Shown: positions 1-6,084 of the stretch, piece by piece | Layout: every line of letters begins with the position of its first letter | Numbering within the stretch: position 1 is the stretch's first letter | From: an uncultured Ruminococcus sp. | GTDB taxonomy: Bacteria; Bacillota; Clostridia; Oscillospirales; Ruminococcaceae | Length of the DNA: 10,506 bases | Direction: 5' to 3' | Assembly (NCBI GenBank): GCA_937894495.1 | Contig: CALCRR010000303.1 | Location: 1-10,506, forward strand | Made by a program: the position numbers and the translations under genes | Notes under the pieces: generated by a model | Seen by the model: the letters and a program-made list of their open reading frames with translations, nothing else | What the model was told of the DNA's origin: nothing | Databases searched by the model: none

Positions 1-14
1 CTTTGGAAAGGGGT

Positions 15-51
15 CTGGGGAATAACCTTTCTTCAGAAAGGTTTTCCCCAG
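15..51. terminator. Long stem-loop downstream of the ECF gene, possible terminator or palindromic repeat
   Basis: Two consecutive perfect 8-bp arms pair here: CTGGGGAA (15-22) with TTCCCCAG (44-51), and AACCTTTC (24-31) with GAAAGGTT (36-43). A single bulged T lies at 23 and the loop is TTCA (32-35). It lies about 65 bp beyond the stop of the minus-strand ECF gene, where a 3' end would be expected. No clear T-run follows the stem on either strand, so a classical intrinsic terminator is not proven. A dispersed palindromic repeat is an alternative reading. The rest of 1-117 shows nothing else I can identify. Confidence 0.5.
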
Positions 52-117
52 TAAAGCCTGCACACGGTACGGCGGATCATCACTTGCAGCAATGCCCACC
101 GGGGGCGGCTGAGTTAT

Positions 118-738
118 TTAGTTGCTCGCCTGTGCCTGCGGTATCAGTTTTGCCTTGAAAAGCGCAGCGCCTACAGCCGCAGTTATAAGTGTGGTCGATA
201 TCATCTCCACCACAGCGTTTACGCCTACAAAGGTGCAGATGAACACGATAACGTTCTTACCGCCCATAAGACCTTTTACATAATCCGAGCTGCCGAAAAG
301 CAGCACCAGTGCGGACATGAACAGCACAGTGTTGAAAAGCGCCGTGCAGAAGCCTGTTACCGCGCAGGCGGTGTAGGAGTTTGAGAGCTTTTTGACACCC
401 TTGAACACAAAGCCCACCAGCAGACCGTCAAGGGCTCTGGGGACAAATCTCTGGACGAAAGCCAGAACAGGGTCGATAGCAAACAGTGCGGCGCCCATAC
501 CGCTGGGAATGCCCACTCCTATGCACTGCAAAAAGCTTAAAATGCCGAATACGGATCCCATGACTAAGCCGCCTACAGGTCCTAAAGCAATGGCTGCGAT
601 CGCTATCGGTATGGTCTGTAATGTGATGGACAGGGGTCCTATCGGTATAGTGCCGATGGGGGTAAAGGAAAATACCAGCTGCAAAGCTACCAGCAGACCC
701 ATCAAGACCAGCGATCTGGTGTTGAAGCGTTCTTTCAT
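118..738 (-). CDS. ECF transporter S component, FolT/PanT-like (substrate uncertain)
   Basis: A 206-residue, very hydrophobic protein with about six predicted membrane segments. It resembles the S (substrate-binding) subunits of energy-coupling factor transporters (ECF_trnsprt family, PF12822). Such a subunit binds a vitamin or related micronutrient and works with a shared EcfA-EcfA'-EcfT module, which is not encoded in this window. The N-terminal stretch, about residues 27-60, has the family pattern of a proline- and glycine-rich loop (TPIGTIPIGPLS) followed by a helix ending in ALGPVGG. This layout is seen in folate and pantothenate S components, but the substrate cannot be read from sequence alone. 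The ATG start is supported by AAGGAGG on the minus strand (complement of 747-753), 8 nt upstream. The gene stands alone, is divergent from the ABC operon and has its own promoter. Length is normal and no defects are seen. Confidence 0.85.
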   Translation of the reverse strand: MKERFNTRSLVLMGLLVALQLVFSFTPIGTIPIGPLSITLQTIPIAIAAIALGPVGGLVMGSVFGILSFLQCIGVGIPSGMGAALFAIDPVLAFVQRFVPRALDGLLVGFVFKGVKKLSNSYTACAVTGFCTALFNTVLFMSALVLLFGSSDYVKGLMGGKNVIVFICTFVGVNAVVEMISTTLITAAVGAALFKAKLIPQAQASN

Positions 739-767
739 ATTAAATTCCTCCTTGTTATTATCCCTTT

Positions 768-798
768 AGAAGTAAGAGGTTAGATGTAAGAGGTAAGA
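768..798 (+). repeat. Heptad array, GTA flavour, in the ECF gene leader
   Basis: Four consecutive 7-bp units start at 768, 775, 782 and 789, followed by a partial unit. They fit AGANGTA, with variable fourth base A, G, T, G; the second unit ends in T instead of A. The array is preceded by TTT. It lies within the predicted transcribed leader of the minus-strand ECF gene, between its TSS (about 879) and its ribosome binding site, so the RNA would carry the pyrimidine-rich complement. Confidence 0.85.
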
Positions 799-885
799 TA
801 TGCAGGCTCACCGCTGTTATCCGTCCTCATACCGTTCAGGGTACAATACAATCGTGCGAAAGCCGTGTTGCCCTCGCCGAAAAGT

Positions 886-914
886 ATTATATCACATTTA
901 TCTGCTTTTGTAAA
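886..914 (-). promoter_or_regulatory. Sigma-A promoter for the ECF S-component gene
   Basis: On the minus strand a -35 box TTTACA (complement of 909-914) and a perfect -10 box TATAAT (complement of 886-891) are separated by 17 bp. The start of transcription would be near 879, giving a leader of about 140 nt before the ATG at 738. I looked in that leader for known riboswitch cores (TPP, THF, preQ1, cobalamin and others) and recognised none. The only clear structure in it is the heptad array at 768-798. Confidence 0.7.
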
Positions 915-956
915 TTAATATTTGATGAAAATATTATTACAACTGCAAATGACCGT

Positions 957-984
957 TTCTTGCCTCTTGCCTCTTGCTTCTTGC
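957..984 (-). repeat. Heptad array, GCA flavour
   Basis: Four exact 7-bp units, written on the plus strand as YTCTTGC (complement GCAAGAR). The first base of successive units reads T, C, C, T. The array at 6031-6058 shows the same T, C, C, T order with TTAC in place of TTGC. The 22 bp at 949-970, which include 8 bp of non-repeat flank (ATGACCGT), recur exactly at 1062-1083. Confidence 0.85.
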
Positions 985-1069
985 CTTCGGACCTGTCTCA
1001 ACAAGATACCGCAGCATATTCCGGCACCTTTGCACAGTATCCCTTACGAAGATAGTTTCTGATGACCGT

Positions 1070-1102
1070 TTCTTGCCTCTTGCTTCTTGCCTCTTGCCTC
1101 TT
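1070..1102 (-). repeat. Heptad array, GCA flavour, second copy
   Basis: Four full YTCTTGC units and a truncated fifth, running into AAAAATG. It shares an exact 22-bp block, including the non-repeat flank ATGACCG, with the array 113 bp upstream. The two therefore look like products of a local duplication. The sequence between them (985-1061) holds no gene or motif I can identify. Confidence 0.85.
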
Positions 1103-1107
1103 AAAAA

Positions 1108-1119
1108 TGACATTTGTCA
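1108..1119. promoter_or_regulatory. Candidate operator for the ABC operon (TGACA-TT-TGTCA palindrome)
   Basis: A perfect 5-bp inverted repeat with a 2-bp spacer, centred about 65 bp upstream of the predicted transcription start of the ABC operon. That distance suits an activator or response regulator. LnrLMN-type exporters are controlled by a two-component system in Bacillus subtilis, but no regulator gene lies in this window. The assignment rests on symmetry and position only. Confidence 0.3.
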
Positions 1120-1143
1120 CATCAATAAACTGACGCTGAACAC

Positions 1144-1172
1144 TTTACCAAAGGTGAAAAAGGTGCTATAAT
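1144..1172 (+). promoter_or_regulatory. Sigma-A promoter of the ABC exporter operon
   Basis: A perfect -10 box TATAAT (1167-1172) lies 17 bp after a -35-like TTTACC (1144-1149). The spacer carries two AAAGGTG-like copies (AAAGGTG and AAAGGTG, separated by AA). The predicted transcription start is near 1179, which places the in-frame ATG at 1180 at the very 5' end of the mRNA and supports the downstream ATG at 1204 as the real start. Confidence 0.75.
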
Positions 1173-1203
1173 TATTACAATGAAAAAAATGGAGGGAACT
1201 TCT

Positions 1204-2154
1204 ATGGAGAATACAGTTGTTAAAATACAAAATCTGGTAAAGAGATATGACGACCTGGTGGCTCTGGATCATCTGGAGCTTGAAATAAAGGAGGGGGAGG
1301 TGTTCGGTCTGCTGGGACCCAACGGCTCGGGCAAGACCACCACCATAAACTGCCTGCTGTCGCTTTTAAGCTTTGATAAGGGCGAGATTGAGATATTCGG
1401 CAAGAAGATGACCCCCGTGAGCTACGATATCAAAAAGGATATAGGCATAATAATGCAGAATGTGGCAGTGTTCGATGAGCTGACGGTGTATGAGAACATC
1501 GACTATTTCTGCGGACTTTACATAACCGACAAGGCAACAAGAAAGCAGTATGTTGATGAAGCGGTGAGCTTTGTTGGACTGGAGGACTTTTTGAAGTTCT
1601 ACCCCAAAAAGCTCTCGGGCGGTCTGCTGAGAAGGCTGAACATCGCCTGCGGCATTGCCCACAAGCCAAAGCTCATAATACTGGACGAGCCCACCGTTGC
1701 GGTAGACCCCCAGAGCCGCAACAAGATACTTGAGGGCATTGAGGAGCTCAACAAAAACGGCGCTACCGTTATCTACACCTCTCACTACATGGAGGAGGTA
1801 GAGCAGATATGCACAAGGATCGCCATTATGGATAAGGGCAAGAAGATAGCCGAGGGCACCAAGGACGAGCTGAAACGCATGATAAAGAACACCGAAACGG
1901 TGACTATCGAGATCATGGAGCTGCCTGACAGCGCAAAACAGCAGCTTGCAGAGCTCCCCCACGTTTATGAGGTCACCTGCAGCGAAAATAAGCTGACAGT
2001 GTGCTGCTCGGGCGGCAAGCATAACCTTATAAGGATACTTGATGTGCTGCAAAAAAACGATCTGAGCTTCGGCAGAGTTTATTCCGAGCTGCCCACCCTC
2101 AACGATGTGTTCCTTGAAATAACAGGCAAGGCTTTGAGAGACAAGGAGGACTGA
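1204..2154 (+). CDS. ABC transporter ATP-binding protein, LnrL-like drug exporter
   Basis: A 316-residue cytoplasmic ATPase that would energise the two following permeases. Motifs from the chosen start: Walker A GPNGSGKT (38-45), Q-loop glutamine in IIMQN (about 86), signature LSGGL (137-141, glutamine of the usual LSGGQ replaced), Walker B LIILDEP (157-163), and the switch histidine in TSHYMEE (about 194). A C-terminal region of about 90 residues ends in LNDVFLEITG, typical of exporter ATPases of the CcmA/NatA type. An upstream ATG at 1180 is in frame, but it sits at the predicted transcription start. GGAGGG at 1191-1196 is 7 nt before ATG 1204, so 1204 is preferred. The next gene starts 4 nt after the stop. 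One ATPase followed by two similar permeases matches LnrLMN (linearmycin resistance) architecture; export of lipophilic or peptide antibiotics is inferred. Confidence 0.9.
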   Translation: MENTVVKIQNLVKRYDDLVALDHLELEIKEGEVFGLLGPNGSGKTTTINCLLSLLSFDKGEIEIFGKKMTPVSYDIKKDIGIIMQNVAVFDELTVYENIDYFCGLYITDKATRKQYVDEAVSFVGLEDFLKFYPKKLSGGLLRRLNIACGIAHKPKLIILDEPTVAVDPQSRNKILEGIEELNKNGATVIYTSHYMEEVEQICTRIAIMDKGKKIAEGTKDELKRMIKNTETVTIEIMELPDSAKQQLAELPHVYEVTCSENKLTVCCSGGKHNLIRILDVLQKNDLSFGRVYSELPTLNDVFLEITGKALRDKED

Positions 2155-2158
2155 AAAG

Positions 2159-3289
2159 ATGTTCCTGCATAATCTTAAATACGAGCTCAAAAGCAGCATA
2201 AGGGCTAAAGACCTTATCTTCTGGCTGATGATATTCCCCGTGGTGCTGGGCACGTTTTTTAAAATAGCCTTTGACGGCATTTATGAGAAGACCACAAAGT
2301 TCAACACCATTCCCGTGGCAGTGGTAGAGGTGCAGAAAAACCCCGTTTTCAACTCGGTGGCAGAAACTCTGGAGGAGGGTGACACGCCCTTCCTGAAAGC
2401 TGAGTACACCGACAGGAAAAAGGCGCTGGAGCTGCTTGAAAACGAAAAGGTGGAGGGCATTATCTATCTTGATGAAAAGCTGAGCCTCAGCGTTGCGGAG
2501 GAGGGCATTGAGGAGACAATGCTGAAAGCCTTTGTGGAGGAATATACCGCAGAGGAGAAGATAATAACCGACGCTGTAAAGAATGACCCCATGAAGGCGC
2601 AGGCGGTGATAGACGCTTTCTCGCAGGAGGTGGACGTGTGCAAAGAGATACCTCTTACACAGGGCAACCCCGATAATCTTATCCAGTATTTTTACAACCT
2701 TATCGCAATGGTGGGCATATACGGCACCATCACGGGTCTGCATATAACCATAAACAAGCAGGCTAACCTTTCGGCGCTGGGCGCAAGGAACAACTGCTCG
2801 CCCACACCAAAGTCGGTGGGACTTTGCGCAAGCCTTATAGGCAGCTTTATGGTGCAGGCGGTGTGCATGATAATTTGCGTGACCTACCTTGCATTCGTGC
2901 TGAGGATAGACTTCGGCGACAGACTGCCGCCGGTATATCTGGCAGCCATAATAGGCGGCATGATGGGCGTATCGCTGGGCTTTATGGTAGGCTCCATAGG
3001 CAGAATGAGCGTGGACGCAAAGGTTGGCATATCAATGGCGGTGTCAATGACGCTGTGTTTTCTGAGCGGACTTATGGTGGGGGATATGAAAGCGGTGGTC
3101 GCTTCAAAAATACCCTGGTTCAACAACATAAACCCCGTGGCAGTCATGTCTGACAGCTTCTACTGCCTTAACATCTACAGCGATTACAGGCGTTTTCTGA
3201 CAAAAATAGCAACGCTTCTGATAATGACCGCGGTATTCTCGGTACTGGGCTTTATCTTTTCAAGGAGGAAAAAATATGCAAGTCTTTAA
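2159..3289 (+). CDS. ABC-2 type permease, LnrM/N-like, first of two
   Basis: A 376-residue membrane protein of the ABC2_membrane_3 type. One membrane helix lies near residues 19-38, then an extracytoplasmic domain to about 172, then about five further helices (around 174-196, 225-248, 258-280, 288-308 and 346-368), ending in the basic tail SRRKKYASL. This 1+5 topology is that of exporter half-permeases that pair as heterodimers with a single type of ATPase. The start is set by AAGGAGG at 2143-2149, which lies inside the end of the ATPase gene. The 3' end overlaps the next permease by 14 bp, implying translational coupling and equal dosage of the two halves. The substrate is not determinable. 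Related families include YhgE/Pip-like proteins, but those are much longer. Confidence 0.85.
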   Translation: MFLHNLKYELKSSIRAKDLIFWLMIFPVVLGTFFKIAFDGIYEKTTKFNTIPVAVVEVQKNPVFNSVAETLEEGDTPFLKAEYTDRKKALELLENEKVEGIIYLDEKLSLSVAEEGIEETMLKAFVEEYTAEEKIITDAVKNDPMKAQAVIDAFSQEVDVCKEIPLTQGNPDNLIQYFYNLIAMVGIYGTITGLHITINKQANLSALGARNNCSPTPKSVGLCASLIGSFMVQAVCMIICVTYLAFVLRIDFGDRLPPVYLAAIIGGMMGVSLGFMVGSIGRMSVDAKVGISMAVSMTLCFLSGLMVGDMKAVVASKIPWFNNINPVAVMSDSFYCLNIYSDYRRFLTKIATLLIMTAVFSVLGFIFSRRKKYASL

Positions 3290-4460
3290 TGCTTATATGA
3301 AGGTGCTGAAGAAAAAGCTCCCCGTAGCTATGATATATGTGATAGTTTTTCTTACCATAGCCTTCCCCATGTCAAGGGCAGGTGCAAACTCCGACAAATT
3401 TGAAGCTACAAAGCTGGATATATGCATTTTTGACGAGGACAACACCCCCGAGAGCAAGGCGCTCTGCGACCTTATCGTTAAGGATAACGACATCGTTGAG
3501 CTTGAGAACGACAAGGACGTTATAACAGACGCACTTTACTATGAGTCGGCAGATTATGTGCTGATAATAAACAAGGGCTATGCAGAAAAGCTGGCTGAGG
3601 GCGACACCGAGGAGATATTCGGCAGCTATCATCTGCATGACAGCTATTCTATAGTTTATGTTGAGCAGTTCCTTAACGAATATACAAGCGCTGTAAAGGC
3701 TTACCTTGCAGGCGGACTTGACCTTGATGAAGCTGTAAAGAGCGCCGGCGAGGCTGTATCTGTAGAAGCTGAGGTCAATTACGAGAGCTTTGATGAAGAT
3801 AACAGCAGCGCTGATTTCCCCAAGGCGTTCTCCTTCTACTTCCAGTATATGCCGTATATACTTCTCTCGGTGATGATAAGTGCGCTTTGCCCCATACTTC
3901 TCACCATGGGCAGAAAGGATATACGCTACCGCACCAACTGTTCAAGCGTAAGACCATCATCATACACCATGCAGATACTGGCAGGCAGCGCACTGTTCGT
4001 TATAGCACTGTGGCTGATATTTGCGGCAGCAGGTGCTGTGCTGTACGGCGGAATGTATCAGGGCAAGGGCTGGTATGCGGTCCTGAACAGCTTTATATTC
4101 TCGCTGGTAGCTGCCTCAATAGCAGTGCTGGTGGCTTCCTTCTCACCCTCTGACAGGATAGTGAGCCTTATCACACAGGTGGTGGGCTTAGGCATGAGCT
4201 TTCTCTGCGGCATATTCGTCCCCATGTCAATGCTGGGCGAAGGTGTGCTGGCAGCAGGCAGATTTTTACCTGCATACTGGTACATCAAAGCAAACAATAT
4301 GCTGGCAGGCAGCGAGCCCTATGACGGCAGCAAGCTTATGCAGTATATGCTGATAGAGGCAGCCTTTGCAGTGGTGCTTGCTATACTTTCGCTGGTAGTC
4401 AACAGGGTGAAGTACACAGGCGGCTTGAAGGCAAAGGGTGCTGCAAAGGCGGCAGCATGA
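3276..4460 (+). CDS. ABC-2 type permease, LnrM/N-like, second of two
   Basis: A 394-residue membrane protein with the same plan as its upstream partner: an N-terminal helix near residues 16-33, an extracytoplasmic domain to about 185, and about five helices (around 188-210, 232-257, 268-290, 295-318 and 355-375). A short alanine-, glycine- and lysine-rich tail follows. The extracytoplasmic part is notably acidic. It probably forms a heterodimer with the first permease. The ATG is 7 nt after AAGGAGG (3262-3268), and the gene overlaps the previous one by 14 bp. It is the last gene of the operon; a structured element and a strong terminator follow. Membership of the ABC-2 permease family is clear, while the antibiotic-export role is inferred from the gene arrangement. 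Confidence 0.85.
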   Translation: MQVFNAYMKVLKKKLPVAMIYVIVFLTIAFPMSRAGANSDKFEATKLDICIFDEDNTPESKALCDLIVKDNDIVELENDKDVITDALYYESADYVLIINKGYAEKLAEGDTEEIFGSYHLHDSYSIVYVEQFLNEYTSAVKAYLAGGLDLDEAVKSAGEAVSVEAEVNYESFDEDNSSADFPKAFSFYFQYMPYILLSVMISALCPILLTMGRKDIRYRTNCSSVRPSSYTMQILAGSALFVIALWLIFAAAGAVLYGGMYQGKGWYAVLNSFIFSLVAASIAVLVASFSPSDRIVSLITQVVGLGMSFLCGIFVPMSMLGEGVLAAGRFLPAYWYIKANNMLAGSEPYDGSKLMQYMLIEAAFAVVLAILSLVVNRVKYTGGLKAKGAAKAAA

Positions 4461-4473
4461 TAATGATAGTTTT

Positions 4474-4653
4474 TATAGGCAACACCGTACAACCATTGTA
4501 CGTCAGATGCGTAGTCAGATCTTTCGTCAGAATGCATAAAGTTGACGCAGGCTTGCTGGCGCAAGTCAAGGAAACTTTGTGTATTATGACGGAAAATATG
4601 CAAGCAGATGGCGTGCAAAGGCGTTAGCCGGTGGTTGTGCGGTGTTGCCTATA
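4474..4653. mobile_element. 180-bp inverted-repeat element (MITE-like or structured RNA), no ORF
   Basis: The ends form a 22-bp inverted repeat, 4474-4495 against 4632-4653, fully paired except for one T-G wobble (4488/4639). The outer sequence begins TATAGGCAACACCG and ends CGGTGTTGCCTATA. Inside, 4522-4543 pairs with 4573-4594 as a stem of about 22 bp with one mismatch (4530/4586) and a few G-T pairs. Its loop contains a further hairpin, CTTGC-TGGC-GCAAG (4552-4565). A competing hairpin CGTACAA-CCA-TTGTACG lies at 4486-4502. Three GTCAGA hexamers occur at exactly 12-bp spacing (4502, 4514, 4526). Size, terminal inverted repeats, TA/TATA ends and lack of coding capacity suggest a non-autonomous transposable element. 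It would also be transcribed with the ABC operon as a folded RNA. Copies elsewhere in the genome cannot be checked here. Confidence 0.65.
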
Positions 4654-4689
4654 TCTCTCCCACCATTTGGTGGGGGAGATATTCTTTTT
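4651..4689 (+). terminator. Rho-independent terminator of the ABC operon
   Basis: A 15-bp inverted repeat, ATATCTC-T-CCCACCA (4651-4665) against 4668-4682, contains one T-G wobble (4658/4675) and is followed by TCTTTTT. This is the strongest intrinsic terminator in the window. It ends transcripts from the ABC operon and insulates the ruv operon. Its first three bases overlap the right end of the 180-bp inverted-repeat element. Confidence 0.88.
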
Positions 4690-4759
4690 CAGGCAAAAGA
4701 TCACAAAGATCTTCACCGAGATCAAAAATTGATTTTCGTGGAAAATGCGTGCTAAGCCC

Positions 4760-4788
4760 TTGCAATTATCAAAAAAGTGTGGTATAAT
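4760..4788 (+). promoter_or_regulatory. Sigma-A promoter of the ruvCAB operon, extended -10
   Basis: TTGCAA (4760-4765), a 17-bp spacer and TATAAT (4783-4788), preceded by TGG as an extended -10. The start of transcription would be near 4795, leaving a leader of about 60 nt before ruvC. I saw no complete LexA/DinR box (CGAAC-N4-GTTCG) near it, only a lone CGAAC at 4828, so SOS control is not supported. The stretch 4690-4759 holds only short hairpins such as ATTTTC-GTG-GAAAAT (4732-4746). Confidence 0.8.
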
Positions 4789-4854
4789 TAATTGTTATTA
4801 TGAAGAAGTATACGCTTTTGACCAGGGCGAACAAAGCAGAGGGGGCGTTTTTTG

Positions 4855-5373
4855 GTGAGAATAATAGGTATCGACCCCGGCTATGCCATAGTGGGCTACG
4901 GCGTGCTGGATTATAACCACGGTAATTTCTCGGTGGTGGGCTTCGGCGCTGTTACCACAAAAAGCGATATGAGCTTTAACGCAAGGCTGAGGGCGATATA
5001 TCTTGATATGACCAAGCTGATAGAGTACTATCAGCCCGATGAGATGGGTATTGAAAAGCTGTTTTTCAACACCAACGAAAAAACCGCCATAGATGTGGCT
5101 CAGGCAAGGGGAGTAACTATTTTGCCTGCCATTATGAAAAATATACCCATTTACGAATACACGCCTTTGCAGGTGAAAAGCTCCATAGTGGGCTACGGCA
5201 GAGCCGAAAAAAAGCAGGTGCAGGAGATGACAAGGTCTATGCTGCACCTTAAAGAGATAATAAGACCCGACGACACCGCAGACGCAGTCGCCATTGCGAT
5301 AACCCACGGGCTGTCGGTGAACACCAGAAAAATACTGGCACGACCCGAGTTAAAAAGAGGACAGATAAAATGA
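4855..5373 (+). CDS. ruvC: Holliday junction resolvase RuvC
   Basis: A 172-residue endonuclease that cuts Holliday junctions symmetrically, acting as a dimer with RuvAB during recombinational repair. The N-terminal RIIGIDPG holds the first catalytic Asp (D7). GIEKLFF supplies E67, and the C-terminal PDDTADAVAIAITH supplies D140 and D143, so the RNase H-fold acidic tetrad is complete. The family fingerprint around NEKTAIDVAQARG is present. The first codon is taken as GTG at 4855, giving the canonical MRIIGIDPG and lying 9 nt after GAGGGGG (4839-4845). An in-frame TTG at 4852 is possible but less likely. The stop overlaps the ruvA start as ATGA. Length and motifs are standard. Confidence 0.95.
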   Translation: MRIIGIDPGYAIVGYGVLDYNHGNFSVVGFGAVTTKSDMSFNARLRAIYLDMTKLIEYYQPDEMGIEKLFFNTNEKTAIDVAQARGVTILPAIMKNIPIYEYTPLQVKSSIVGYGRAEKKQVQEMTRSMLHLKEIIRPDDTADAVAIAITHGLSVNTRKILARPELKRGQIK

Positions 5374-5969
5374 TATATTCTGTAAGAGGAAAGCTTATAC
5401 ATACTGAGAGCGAGCTTGCGGTGGTGGAGTGCGCAGGCGTGGGCTATGCCTGCAAGACCTCGTTTTATACCCTGCAAAAGATAGCAGGGGCTGATGAGGT
5501 GACGCTTTATACCTACCTTGCGGTGAGGGAGAATGATGTGGACCTGTTCGGGTTCTCATCGGCAGAGGAGCTCAAATGCTTTAAAATGCTTATCGGCGTT
5601 TCGGGAGTGGGACCCAAGGCGGCGCTTTCCATACTTTCGTCAAATACCCCCTCACAGTTTGCCGTGGCGGTGGCTACCGCTGACTCAAAGGCGCTGACAA
5701 AGTGCAAGGGCATAGGCGCCAAAACTGCCCAGAGGATAGTGCTGGAGCTTAAAGACAAGATAGCCAAGGAAAACACCATCTCGGTAAGGGGCAGCGACGG
5801 CATAGCAGAAGCCCTGCCAAGAGGCGGCGCAGCGGAGGAAGCCGTAACAGCGCTGGTGGTGCTGGGCTACACCGAAGCCGAAGCCCTGAAAGCCATAGGC
5901 ACCCCCGACCCCGAGCTGCCTGTTGAGGAGATAATAAAGAAAGCACTTATCGCACTGGCAAGATTTTGA
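5370..5969 (+). CDS. ruvA: Holliday junction branch migration protein RuvA
   Basis: A 199-residue DNA-binding subunit that holds the four-way junction and recruits RuvB motors. The N-terminal OB-fold domain starts MIYSVRGKL. Two helix-hairpin-helix motifs follow: LIGVSGVGPKAALSIL (about 74-89) and CKGIGAKTAQRIVLEL (about 112-127). The C-terminal RuvB-binding domain, EEAVTALVVLGYTEAEALKAI (about 156-176), comes after a flexible linker. The start codon overlaps the ruvC stop by 4 bp, with AGAGGA (5356-5361) as ribosome binding site, so the two are translationally coupled. In contrast, 115 bp of repeat-bearing DNA separate it from ruvB. Confidence 0.95.
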   Translation: MIYSVRGKLIHTESELAVVECAGVGYACKTSFYTLQKIAGADEVTLYTYLAVRENDVDLFGFSSAEELKCFKMLIGVSGVGPKAALSILSSNTPSQFAVAVATADSKALTKCKGIGAKTAQRIVLELKDKIAKENTISVRGSDGIAEALPRGGAAEEAVTALVVLGYTEAEALKAIGTPDPELPVEEIIKKALIALARF

Positions 5970-5971
5970 TA

Positions 5972-6062
5972 AAAGGTGAGATGTAAGACCCCGCAAAGTA
6001 AGACGTACCGCAAAATTTGAAAAAACAAATTTCTTACCTCTTACCTCTTACTTCTTACTTCT
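5972..6062. repeat. Inverted pair of heptad arrays flanking a perfect hairpin, between ruvA and ruvB
   Basis: The left arm (5972-6007) holds degenerate plus-oriented units, clearest at 5979-5985 (AGATGTA) and 6001-6007 (AGACGTA). The right arm (6031-6062) holds four exact minus-oriented units YTCTTAC and a partial fifth. Between them lies AAATTTG (6013-6019), six A, and CAAATTT (6026-6032), a perfect 7-bp hairpin. The arms are partly complementary, so the transcript could form a long imperfect hairpin within the operon. The gap between ruvA and ruvB contains little else besides the ruvB ribosome binding site. Confidence 0.8.
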
Positions 6063-6084
6063 AAAAAGCAGGTGACTATAACTA

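Noticed and set aside
768..1102. CRISPR array
   Set aside because: Repeats are 7 bp, contiguous and without spacers, and no cas gene is nearby.
974..1171. 65-codon plus-strand ORF in the intergenic region
   Set aside because: It is built largely from heptad repeat translation, lacks a ribosome binding site and overlaps the ABC promoter.
1180..1203. Upstream in-frame ATG for the ABC ATPase, adding 8 residues
   Set aside because: It coincides with the predicted transcription start, and a good GGAGGG lies between it and ATG 1204, fitting the latter.
1366..2280. Long minus-strand ORF (304 codons) opposite the ABC ATPase
   Set aside because: It overlaps a clearly recognisable ATPase with all motifs; the open antisense frame reflects codon bias.
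2143..4460. Antimicrobial-peptide biosynthesis cluster associated with the ABC exporter
   Set aside because: No precursor peptide, modification enzyme or immunity gene is visible around the operon.
4760..4854. LexA/DinR SOS box upstream of ruvC
   Set aside because: Only a half-site CGAAC (4828-4832) is present, with no matching GTTCG at the required spacing.
4800..4916. Short ORF (38 codons, ATG at 4800) overlapping the ruvC start in another frame, as a possible leader peptide
   Set aside because: The ATG would lie about 5 nt from the predicted TSS with no ribosome binding site, and the peptide after the first codons is a frame-shadow of ruvC.
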